Assembly: GCA_003447515.1 (NCBI GenBank)
Contig: DLZA01000323.1
Coordinates: 1-15,573 of the forward strand
DNA from: Paracoccaceae bacterium
Lineage (GTDB): Bacteria > Pseudomonadota > Alphaproteobacteria > Rhodobacterales > Rhodobacteraceae
Reading direction: 5' to 3'
DNA length: 15,573 nt
The translations under genes and the position numbers were made by a program. Below, in pieces: positions 7,544 to 14,874 of the stretch (position 1 is its first letter; the number at the start of each line of letters is the position of its first letter). Below the pieces are notes generated by a model. That model made no database searches. It was given only the letters and a program-made list of their open reading frames with translations, and was not told the origin of the DNA.

Positions 7544-8032
7544 TTAAGTCAAATTTTTAAACATTATTAATGCATCTACGAACCCTTCGGTCGGATGCTC
7601 AAAGGCCTCGGGCAATCGACCCACTTGCTCAAACCCAAACTTTAACCAAAGACCAATCGCCTTAGTATTGCTAACAAGAACGAAGTTAAATTGCATTGCC
7701 CGAAATCCTAGCTCGACAGCCCGCACCTGCGACTGTTCACACATCGAACTGGCGATGCCACGCCCCTGCGCACTGCTCTTAACCATATAACCACAGTTAC
7801 ACACATGCGCACCACCACCCGCTTTATTAGGTTTGATGTAATAGGTTCCCAAAATTTCATCGCCCTCAATAGCGACCCAAGTTTCTTGAGGCGTTTCCAT
7901 CCAGATTGATTTTGCACCAACTTCATCGGTATCTCGCTCAATGGCGTAGGTCGCGCCCACCGTAATAATTTCATGAAAAATCAACCAGATTTGCGAAAAA
8001 TCTACTTCTGTTGCCTGCCGCAGTTCAATCAT
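7544..8032 (-). CDS. GNAT family N-acetyltransferase
   Basis: A 162-residue GNAT-fold acyltransferase. It starts with MIELRQATEVDFSQI, the usual first strand and helix. The central strands lie around 51-85 (TWVAIEGDEILGTYYIKP), then the acetyl-CoA pyrophosphate loop QGRGIASSM (89-97), and NTKAIGLWLKFGFEQVGR (122-139), the typical motif B. The substrate is unknown. The ATG at 8032 is preceded on its own strand by AAAGGAAA at good distance. It is divergent from pta and shares its upstream region with it. A tie to sulfonate metabolism is possible only from position and I do not claim it. Confidence 0.88.
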   Translation of the reverse strand: MIELRQATEVDFSQIWLIFHEIITVGATYAIERDTDEVGAKSIWMETPQETWVAIEGDEILGTYYIKPNKAGGGAHVCNCGYMVKSSAQGRGIASSMCEQSQVRAVELGFRAMQFNFVLVSNTKAIGLWLKFGFEQVGRLPEAFEHPTEGFVDALIMFKNLT

Positions 8033-8151
8033 TCTTAACTTTCCTTTCGTATCTTGCGCACCCTGCCAAGTCTGAATTGCTTCAACAAGCTCCCAGGCTT
8101 ACGAGCTAGATAGAATCTGCTTCTTTTCAGGAGTGCCTTGGTATATAACAT

Positions 8152-8178
8152 AATAATGGGACATGAAGTCTCATTATT
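8152..8178. repeat. 27-bp inverted repeat in the GNAT/pta divergent region
   Basis: AATAATGGGAC (8152-8162) pairs with GTCTCATTATT (8168-8178) over eleven positions with one G-U pair and a 5-base loop. It lies 26 bases before the candidate TauR repeats of pta and about 120 bases from the GNAT start. No U-run follows on either strand. An operator for a dimeric regulator is as likely as an RNA hairpin. Confidence 0.6.
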
Positions 8179-8204
8179 CGAAATAAAAGGTGGTTTTGGA
8201 ATAA

Positions 8205-8236
8205 TTGGATTTAATCACTTGACGAATTGGACCTAA
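8205..8236 (+). promoter_or_regulatory. Candidate TauR site of the pta-soe operon
   Basis: TTGGATTTAA (8205-8214) and TTGGACCTAA (8227-8236) are direct repeats 22 bp apart. Against the recalled R. capsulatus consensus CTGGACYTAA they score 8 and 9 of 10. They end about 58 bases before the pta start, a usual place for an activator site. The spacing of two helical turns suits a dimer binding one face of DNA. Confidence 0.62.
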
Positions 8237-8294
8237 GAAGATTCGCTCAAATATCTGATACGTGCTCTGCAGCTTAAAAGGACTTTAACTTACA

Positions 8295-9227
8295 ATGTCG
8301 CGTTCCGCCTTTCTGTCTCACACCGTCCCTGATTGTCCTACGACTTTGATTGCCCAGGCTGCCACAGGCCCGGTCCCACGTGTAGCTATTGCTTGCGCCG
8401 GTGCAGAACTACCAATGATGGCAGCTAAGGATGCAACTAAAGCAAAAATTATGACGCCGATATTTGTGGGCGAAGCAGATGCAATTTATGCAGAAGCGAA
8501 AAAATTAAGCTGGGATATCTCTACATTCACAGTACATAACACACACGGAGAGATAGAAGCTGCAAACAAAGCAGCGAAGATTTGTGGTGCTGGTGAAGCT
8601 GACGTCTTGATGAAAGGCCATCTCCATACCGATATATTTATGAAAGGCGTGCTGACCCATGATAACGGACTGCGCACCACGAACCGCCTTGTGCATGTGT
8701 TTCACATCACGCCACCAGGCCGGGACGAACCACTTTTAATTTCAGATGCAGCCGTAAACGTATCTCCCGATATCAAGACACGCCAAGCCTGCACGCAGGC
8801 TGTAGTAGATCTTGCAATCTCACGCGGGATTGAGCGCCCAAAAGTAGCGTTCTTATCAGCAACGGAGTCCGCAATCCCCTCGGTACCGTCCTCGATAGAA
8901 GCGCAAGAATTGTGTGATTGGGCCAGAACCGAAATAAATGATGCGGATTTTTCTGGCCCTCTAGCACTGGACTTAATCCTATCTCAAGAAGCGGTAGCAA
9001 CCAAAGGCCTGATGAATGATGTCGTCGCAGGCCAAGCCAATTGTATCGTGGTACCAGACATTGTATCAGGCAACGCACTTTTCAAATCCCTCGTCTACGT
9101 AGGCGGAGGATGTGCTGGCGGTGTTGTGATGGGAGCCAAAGTCCCGGTACTATTGACATCCCGCGCCGATCCACCTGCTGCGCGTATGGCTTCCGCCGCG
9201 TTAGCTGCCATTTTGGCAAGAAATTAG
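8295..9227 (+). CDS. pta: Phosphate acetyltransferase (PTA_PTB family)
   Basis: A 310-residue cytoplasmic enzyme of the phosphate acetyl/butyryltransferase family, converting acetyl phosphate plus CoA to acetyl-CoA plus phosphate. Family segments visible are VLMKGHLHTDIFMKGVL (104-120), ISDAAVNVSPDIKTR (148-162), FLSATES, SGPLALDLILS, and the C-terminal VVPDIVSGNALFKSLVYVGG. Its length fits the short form linked to sulfoacetaldehyde acetyltransferase (Xsc) in roseobacters, not the long enteric Pta. A phosphate butyryltransferase activity cannot be excluded by sequence alone, but the next gene is soeA. That pairing serves the two Xsc products, acetyl phosphate and sulfite. AAAAGGA ends 12 bases before the ATG. 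xsc, often beside pta, is absent here. Confidence 0.85.
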   Translation: MSRSAFLSHTVPDCPTTLIAQAATGPVPRVAIACAGAELPMMAAKDATKAKIMTPIFVGEADAIYAEAKKLSWDISTFTVHNTHGEIEAANKAAKICGAGEADVLMKGHLHTDIFMKGVLTHDNGLRTTNRLVHVFHITPPGRDEPLLISDAAVNVSPDIKTRQACTQAVVDLAISRGIERPKVAFLSATESAIPSVPSSIEAQELCDWARTEINDADFSGPLALDLILSQEAVATKGLMNDVVAGQANCIVVPDIVSGNALFKSLVYVGGGCAGGVVMGAKVPVLLTSRADPPAARMASAALAAILARN

Positions 9228-9295
9228 GAACTACAATCTAATCCAATGCTGCCTTATTTATGCAAACGGAATCAAACCCGAACCGGAGACCAGTC

Positions 9296-12130
9296 ATGAA
9301 CAAATACGTACAGCCAGATCTCAACACCTCTCCTAAAGTTTCTGACGAGATCCGCAAAACTACGTGTTACATGTGCGCCTGTCGCTGTGGGATCAATGTC
9401 CACATGGAAGGTGAAAAGGTAAAATATATTGAAGGCAACCGCGACCACCCAATCAACCGCGGAGTATTGTGTGCCAAAGGCTCCGCCGGAATTATGCAGC
9501 ACTATTCCCCTGCCCGCCTGAATGCGCCAATGAAGCGTGTCGGCCCTCGTGGGTCAGGTGAATTTGAACAAATTAGTTGGGATGAAGCCTTCCAAATAGC
9601 ATCCGACTGGCTCACACCATTACGTGAAAAAGCGCCTGAAAAATTAGCATTCTTCACAGGTCGTGATCAATCCCAATCTCTTACGTCTATGTGGGCACAG
9701 AGCTTTGGTACGCCAAACTATGCTGCTCATGGCGGATTTTGTTCTGTTAACATGGCAGCAGCCGGCATCTACACAATGGGTGGCGCGTTTTGGGAATTTG
9801 GTCAACCCGATTGGGAACGCGCCGAAATGTTCATGATCTTTGGAGTTGCTGAAGACCATGATTCCAATCCCATAAAACTCGGCCTATCACGCTTGAAAGA
9901 TCGTGGCGCAAAGGTAGTGGGCGTGAATCCTGTTCGCTCTGGCTATAACGCCATTGCCGACGAATGGGTTGGCATCACGCCAGGTACTGACGGTCTATTT
10001 ATCCTTTCGATGATCCGCGAATTGCTAATTGCAGGTAAAGTCGATCTCGACTACCTAATCCGGTATACCAATGCACCATACCTTGTGAATGTTACCGAGG
10101 GATCCCCAGAAAACGGCTTGTTCTTGCGCAACGAAGACGATGAGCCAATGGTTCTTGATCGCGTCACAGGCAAGACCGTCGCCTGGAACAAAAAAGGCGT
10201 AAAACCAAACCTGCAAGGGGAATACACGGCTAAAGGCGTAACCTATCGACCCGCCTTCCAACTGATGGCTGAGAAATACGTGGTTGATGAATATCTACCT
10301 GAAAATATTGCGGAAAAAACAGGTATTAAGGCTGGCACGATCCGTCGCTTAGCAGCTGAACTAGCGCAGACCGCTTTTGAAAAAGAAATAGTAATTGATC
10401 AACCATGGACAGATTTTCGTGGTGAAAAGCACGAAAAAATGATTGGTCGCCCCGTCGCCTTTCACGCCATGCGCGGGATTTCAGCACATTCTAACGGTTT
10501 CCAAACCTGCCGCGCACTGCATCTATTGCAAATCCTATTGGGCAGCGTCGAAGTGCCAGGGGGTTACCGCTTCAAGCCACCATATCCAAAGCCTGTAACG
10601 ATCCACCCAAAACCGCACTCAAGCGTAACGCCAGGCAAACCGCTCGACGGCCCACATTTGGGCTTCCCTCAAGGCCCAGCGGACCTAGCAATTGATGCTA
10701 ACGGCAAGGCAATCCGCATTGACAAAGCGTTTACTTGGGAAAACCCCATGTCCGCCCACGGAATGATGCATATGGTGATTTCTAACGCTCATGCAGGCAT
10801 CCCATATAAAATCGATACACTGTTCATGTATATGGCAAACATGTCGTGGAATTCATCCATGAACACGCGCGGCGTTATGGAAATGCTGACAGACAAGGAC
10901 GAGAATGGTGAGTATGTTATTCCAAGAATCATATACTCCGATGCTTATTCCTCCGAAATGGTAGCGTTTTCTGATCTTATATTGCCAGACACAACATACC
11001 TCGAACGTCACGACTGCATCTCCTTGCTGGACCGTCCAATCTCCGAAGCAGAGGCCATGTGCGACAGTATCCGCTGGCCCGTCGTAAAGCCAGACCGCGA
11101 TGTACGCGGCTTTCAATCTGCGCTCATTCAACTGGGTGGCAAAATGAAGTTACCAGGCTTCACTGCAGAGGACGGCACCCCACTTTATGAAGATTATGCT
11201 GATTACATAATCAATCACCAACGCCGCCCTGGTGTCGGACCATTAGCGGGTTGGCGCAACGAAGATGGCTCTGGCAAGGGGCGCGGCACTCCGAACCCAA
11301 AACAGCTCGACAAATATATCGAAAACGGCGGCTTTTTCATCGAGCACATCCCAGATGAGGCGCTTTTTTTCAAACCATGGAATCAAGCTTATCAGGATTG
11401 GGCTGTGAAGCACGGCATCTTTGATGCGCCCTCACCATACATGTTCAACATCTACGTTGAGCAAATTCAAAAATTCAACCTAGCCGCGCAAGGCTATGGC
11501 GATATTCAACCCCCAGATTATTTGCGTGAACAGTTGAAGGTCGCGATGGACCCGCTACCGACATGGTGGCAGCCTTACGAAGAAGAGCTGGTAGATGGTG
11601 AAGAATACCCACTTCATGCGCTGACCCAACGGCCAGCTGCAATGTATCACTCTTGGGGTTCACAAAACGCATGGCTGCGTCAGATACATGGACACAACCC
11701 ACTCTTTGTCTCCGGTGAGATCTGGGCCGAGCACGGCTTTAACGAAGGTGATTGGGCTTTCCTAAAGTCCCAACACGGAGAAATCAAAGTGCCTGTTGTT
11801 AAGATGGATGCGCTAAACGCTAAAACTGTTTGGACTTGGAATGCGATTGGGAAACGTAAGGGCGCTTGGGCACTCAGCAAAGACGCTCCTGAAACCACCA
11901 AGGGTTTCTTGTTAAACCATTTGATCAACGAACTATTACCACCCAAAGGCGACGGTTTGCGCTGGTCAAACTCTGATCCAGTCACTGGACAGGCTGCATG
12001 GTACGACCTGCGCGTCAATATTAAACGTACCGATGCGCCTAAGGATTTGCAATCGCAGCCTTCACCAGCCCCCCAGAAATCTCCTGTGAACACGGCACCA
12101 AAAAATATTGCTTACGGAGAAAACTTCTGA
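9296..12130 (+). CDS. soeA: Sulfite dehydrogenase molybdopterin subunit
   Basis: A protein of 944 residues of the DMSO reductase superfamily, closest to my picture of SoeA, the catalytic subunit of the cytoplasmic sulfite:quinone oxidoreductase. The N-terminal [4Fe-4S] site is C24-x2-C27-x3-C31-x27-C59. A probable molybdenum-ligand cysteine is C149 in GGFCSVNMAAAG. The dinucleotide-binding domain lies near the C-terminus (from about 770), followed by a proline-rich tail. There is no Tat or Sec signal, which agrees with SoeABC acting in the cytoplasm and separates it from periplasmic PhsA/TtrA-type relatives. An in-frame ATG at 9260 adds 12 residues, including RR but no hydrophobic core. I prefer 9296 because CGGAGA lies just before it. 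Thiosulfate or polysulfide reductase is a less likely reading given the pta linkage. Confidence 0.82.
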   Translation: MNKYVQPDLNTSPKVSDEIRKTTCYMCACRCGINVHMEGEKVKYIEGNRDHPINRGVLCAKGSAGIMQHYSPARLNAPMKRVGPRGSGEFEQISWDEAFQIASDWLTPLREKAPEKLAFFTGRDQSQSLTSMWAQSFGTPNYAAHGGFCSVNMAAAGIYTMGGAFWEFGQPDWERAEMFMIFGVAEDHDSNPIKLGLSRLKDRGAKVVGVNPVRSGYNAIADEWVGITPGTDGLFILSMIRELLIAGKVDLDYLIRYTNAPYLVNVTEGSPENGLFLRNEDDEPMVLDRVTGKTVAWNKKGVKPNLQGEYTAKGVTYRPAFQLMAEKYVVDEYLPENIAEKTGIKAGTIRRLAAELAQTAFEKEIVIDQPWTDFRGEKHEKMIGRPVAFHAMRGISAHSNGFQTCRALHLLQILLGSVEVPGGYRFKPPYPKPVTIHPKPHSSVTPGKPLDGPHLGFPQGPADLAIDANGKAIRIDKAFTWENPMSAHGMMHMVISNAHAGIPYKIDTLFMYMANMSWNSSMNTRGVMEMLTDKDENGEYVIPRIIYSDAYSSEMVAFSDLILPDTTYLERHDCISLLDRPISEAEAMCDSIRWPVVKPDRDVRGFQSALIQLGGKMKLPGFTAEDGTPLYEDYADYIINHQRRPGVGPLAGWRNEDGSGKGRGTPNPKQLDKYIENGGFFIEHIPDEALFFKPWNQAYQDWAVKHGIFDAPSPYMFNIYVEQIQKFNLAAQGYGDIQPPDYLREQLKVAMDPLPTWWQPYEEELVDGEEYPLHALTQRPAAMYHSWGSQNAWLRQIHGHNPLFVSGEIWAEHGFNEGDWAFLKSQHGEIKVPVVKMDALNAKTVWTWNAIGKRKGAWALSKDAPETTKGFLLNHLINELLPPKGDGLRWSNSDPVTGQAAWYDLRVNIKRTDAPKDLQSQPSPAPQKSPVNTAPKNIAYGENF

Positions 12131-12174
12131 GCCGTACACATGACATAACTGGCTTTGGAGGCATCACCCTAAGT

Positions 12175-12984
12175 GTGACCGATATCGGCAAAATAGACGC
12201 GCCCGTGATCATAATGATTCACGGCTACTCCCAGTGTGGCTTGTCATTTTTGCGTCAACACGCGCTCGCGGAAACACACCGCCTTATTATCCCAGATCTT
12301 CGTGGCCACGGGCGATCAGATAAACCTATAAGCGCAGATGCCTACGACAACTCAAAACCGTGGGCAAATGATATCAAAGCCATTATTGATGCTCTTGGCC
12401 TGCAAAATCCAATACTACTGGGTTGGTCTATGGGTGGTTGGGTTGTCCAAGATTACATTCGCATTTTCGGTGAGTCAGACATCACCGGAATCGTGCTTGT
12501 CGGGTCGTCCGTCACAACAGGCAATAAACTCCCATCCGAGGCCCTTGCCGCCCGTACAAACGACCCGGACGTTGCCGCAATCGCTATGCGAGGGGACGAT
12601 TTGGCTGCAAATCTAAGGGCAACAGTAAAATTCGTGCAGGTCTGTTTTTCAACTGCTCTGCCAGCAGAGGACCTCGCATTCATGACAGGGTTCAACATGC
12701 TTTGCCCACCAAAGGTGCGCGAGGCCTGTCGCACCCGTAATGAAAATTACCGCGACACATCTGCAAGTATGACAAAACCCGCCCTGATCCTTTGGGGTAT
12801 ACACGAAAAGCTGGCCCCAGCCTCTATGGGCGAACAGGCCGTTGCAACTTTTCCAAACGCAACCACACACATTTATGAAAATTCTGGCCACGCCCCATTT
12901 TGGGAAGAGGCCGACCGCTTTAACACGGATCTTGTTACTTTTGCCAACCGGGCATTCAGCCAAGTCAAAGGAGCCGCCGCATGA
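12175..12984 (+). CDS. Alpha/beta hydrolase embedded in the soe operon
   Basis: An alpha/beta hydrolase fold protein (269 residues from GTG 12175). It has the oxyanion-loop HGYSQCG (16-22), PDLRGHGRSDKP (40-51), the nucleophile elbow GWSMGG with S85, and the catalytic histidine H239 in NSGHAPFWEE. Where most relatives have an aspartate in GxxDxxxP, this one has GIHEKLAPA, so E211 may be the acid. The substrate is unknown; esterase, lactonase and thioesterase roles are all open. Relatives usually carry about ten residues (a GF.G..L.V strand) before the GTG. Matching codons exist upstream (ITGFGGITLSV), and the only plausible start giving them is CTG at 12127, seven bases after GGAG. Its stop overlaps the soeB start as ATGA, so it is firmly inside the operon. 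Confidence 0.85.
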   Translation: MTDIGKIDAPVIIMIHGYSQCGLSFLRQHALAETHRLIIPDLRGHGRSDKPISADAYDNSKPWANDIKAIIDALGLQNPILLGWSMGGWVVQDYIRIFGESDITGIVLVGSSVTTGNKLPSEALAARTNDPDVAAIAMRGDDLAANLRATVKFVQVCFSTALPAEDLAFMTGFNMLCPPKVREACRTRNENYRDTSASMTKPALILWGIHEKLAPASMGEQAVATFPNATTHIYENSGHAPFWEEADRFNTDLVTFANRAFSQVKGAAA

Positions 12985-13736
12985 CGACGTTACCCCAAAC
13001 CACTCAGAAAAAGCTCGGGCTTGCCATTGATCTGGACATTTGTGTCGGCTGCCATGCATGTGTGATCAATTGCAAGGAATGGAACACTGCCAATTATGGC
13101 GCACCCTTGTCCGACCAAGACGCCTATGGCGCAAACCCGGTTGGTACGTTTCTAAACCGTATTCACACATATGAAGTTAAAGCAGAAAACAAGCCTGCAC
13201 AAACCGTACACTTTCCAAAATCCTGCCTGCACTGCGAAGATGCGCCTTGTGTCACAGTTTGCCCAACAGGTGCGAGCTACAAACGCGCCGAGGATGGCAT
13301 CGTCCTCGTAAATGAGAGCGACTGCATAGGCTGTGGCCTTTGCGCTTGGGCTTGCCCTTACGGCGCAAGGGAACTCGACGCAAAAGAGGGCGTAATGAAA
13401 AAATGCACACTTTGCGTGGATCGTATTTACAATGAGAATTTGCCAGAGGAGGACCGTGAGCCTGCTTGCGTACGCACATGCCCCGCAAACGCGCGTCACT
13501 TTGGCGATTACGCTGATCCAAACTCCAACGTCTCAGTAATGTCGCGCATACGCGGTGCCGTTCCTTTATTCGACGAACAAGGAACAAAGCCCGTGAATCG
13601 CTATCTGCCACCACGACCTAAAGCAGACATCCAAACGGATGGTGATATCGACATCCTTTCGCCGTTCCTGGACACGGCCGCGTCCCCCCCCACAGGCCTG
13701 CTTGGCTGGCTCGACAAAGCTCTGGAGGCTATATAA
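12981..13736 (+). CDS. soeB: Sulfite dehydrogenase iron-sulfur subunit
   Basis: A 251-residue ferredoxin-like electron-transfer subunit of the DmsB/PsrB/SoeB type. Sixteen cysteines fall in four groups that would bind four [4Fe-4S] clusters: C21/24/27/31, C82/85/90/94, C115/118/121/125 and C142/145/163/167. It should pass electrons from SoeA to the membrane subunit SoeC. No signal peptide is present. The C-terminal 40 residues after the cluster domain form a proline-rich tail and a short helix (GLLGWLDKALEAI). AAAGGAG ends 7 bases before the ATG, which overlaps the hydrolase stop. The stop overlaps the soeC start as TAATG. Confidence 0.87.
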   Translation: MTTLPQTTQKKLGLAIDLDICVGCHACVINCKEWNTANYGAPLSDQDAYGANPVGTFLNRIHTYEVKAENKPAQTVHFPKSCLHCEDAPCVTVCPTGASYKRAEDGIVLVNESDCIGCGLCAWACPYGARELDAKEGVMKKCTLCVDRIYNENLPEEDREPACVRTCPANARHFGDYADPNSNVSVMSRIRGAVPLFDEQGTKPVNRYLPPRPKADIQTDGDIDILSPFLDTAASPPTGLLGWLDKALEAI

Positions 13737-14617
13737 TGCATCCCGCACCATCCGTAATCATCTTCACGGCCCTTTCTGGTCTTGGCTTTGGCCTTTTGAC
13801 TTTCCTTACCCTTGGCATCCCTGATGTTTCGGGAAAAACAGCATTTTTCTTCTTCTTTCTAGGCTACACATTAGCTGTGGGGGGGCTAATCTCTTCCACT
13901 TTTCACCTTGGAAACCCCCAGCGCGCACTTAAAGCGTTCAGCCAGTGGCGAACCTCCTGGCTATCCCGCGAAGGAGTATTTGCAGTGCTCGCGCTCATCG
14001 TCACAGGCATCTATGCCGCTACTCTGGTCTTCTTTGATCAACGCTTACCTTTTGTTGGCATAATTGGTGCAGTTCTATCTATGATCTCTGTCTTCTGTAC
14101 TTCTATGATTTATGGTCAATTAAAAACTGTACCTCGTTGGAACCAACCGATGACCCCTGCTTTGTTCATTCTATTTACTCTTGCGGGTGGAGCACTTCTT
14201 GCAGCAGCGTTGAAAATGGCTGCACTGTTTATGGTGATTCTGGGCGGCGCACAGCTCCTCCACTGGCTTAACGGCGACAAACGTCTCTACCAAGACGGTG
14301 GCACCATCGAAGCGGCAACTGGCCTTGGTCATCTTGGTAAAGTTCGACTGCTGGAAAGCCCACATTCTGGCGAAAATTACTTACTCAAAGAAATGGCACA
14401 CGAGATTGGCCGGAAGCATGCTAGAAAACTGCGCATAGTCACCATCCTATTTGCCAGCCTACTGCCAGCACTTTTGTTGCTAATGGCAGCACCAAGTCAC
14501 GCAACTGCGGGTATCGCGATAGTATTGCACCTAGTTGGACTCTTCGCGGGCCGCTGGTTGTTCTTTGCAGAGGCAGAGCACGTTGTAGCACTTTATTACG
14601 ACAAACACCGGACCTAA
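13736..14617 (+). CDS. soeC: Sulfite dehydrogenase membrane anchor, DmsC-like
   Basis: A 293-residue integral membrane protein of the DmsC family with about eight hydrophobic helices spread over the whole length. The conserved HLGNPQRALKAFSQWRTSWLSREG lies near 57-80 (key residues H57, N60, R63, S73, W74, R77 and E78). It anchors the SoeAB module to the cytoplasmic side of the inner membrane and hands electrons to quinone. SoeC is DmsC-like and not NrfD-like, which supports the SoeABC call. GGAGG lies 7 bases before the ATG, and the start shares a base with the soeB stop. It is the last gene of the operon; I do not see a strong terminator after it. Confidence 0.85.
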   Translation: MHPAPSVIIFTALSGLGFGLLTFLTLGIPDVSGKTAFFFFFLGYTLAVGGLISSTFHLGNPQRALKAFSQWRTSWLSREGVFAVLALIVTGIYAATLVFFDQRLPFVGIIGAVLSMISVFCTSMIYGQLKTVPRWNQPMTPALFILFTLAGGALLAAALKMAALFMVILGGAQLLHWLNGDKRLYQDGGTIEAATGLGHLGKVRLLESPHSGENYLLKEMAHEIGRKHARKLRIVTILFASLLPALLLLMAAPSHATAGIAIVLHLVGLFAGRWLFFAEAEHVVALYYDKHRT

Positions 14618-14874
14618 GTTGTCACATAATCAATCTAAGTATCCAATGCACTTTCTATTTACTTTATATGCGTTTTACACCCCAATAGTCACTAAATCGG
14701 CATTTTTTTATGCTCTCTTCAGATGCCAAAGATTCTGATGATGCAAAGGTCTTTTTTATAACGATGGGAGAATTACGCTAAATCACAAACGTTAAATTTC
14801 CTATTGTATGTTCGATAACAAGACACATTCGCATCAAACACTTTGCAACCATTTTATGCAGCTTATTAAGCTGA
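14618..14874. other. Intergenic region between convergent soeC and the EamA gene
   Basis: This AT-rich stretch separates convergent genes. A perfect small hairpin CAGCTT-ATT-AAGCTG (14859-14873) directly follows the EamA stop and reads the same on both strands, but no proper U-run follows. A 23-codon frame (14710-14781, MLSSDAKDSDDAK...) lacks a ribosome binding site and is not called. Confidence 0.45.

Noticed and set aside
8277..8290. AGGACTTTAA-like sequence before the pta start
   Set aside because: It is one base too long to fit the repeat and overlaps the pta ribosome binding site; the spacing to the real pair does not fit.
9260..9295. Upstream ATG adding 12 residues with RR to SoeA, as a Tat signal
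   Set aside because: No hydrophobic stretch follows the arginines, and a better ribosome binding site serves the ATG at 9296.
13152..13614. Long minus-strand open frames across soeB
   Set aside because: They are shadows of a gene with four clear iron-sulfur motifs; their translations look random.
14608..14617. CCGGACCTAA at the end of soeC, 9/10 to the recalled TauR consensus
   Set aside because: It is the last codons and stop of soeC, has no partner 22 bp away, and no gene starts nearby on that strand.
14710..14781. Small frame MLSSDAKDSDDAK... after soeC
   Set aside because: There is no ribosome binding site and no recognisable family; likely chance in AT-rich sequence.
14859..14873. Palindrome CAGCTT-ATT-AAGCTG as a bidirectional terminator
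   Set aside because: The stem is short and no U-run follows on either strand, so it is only a weak candidate.
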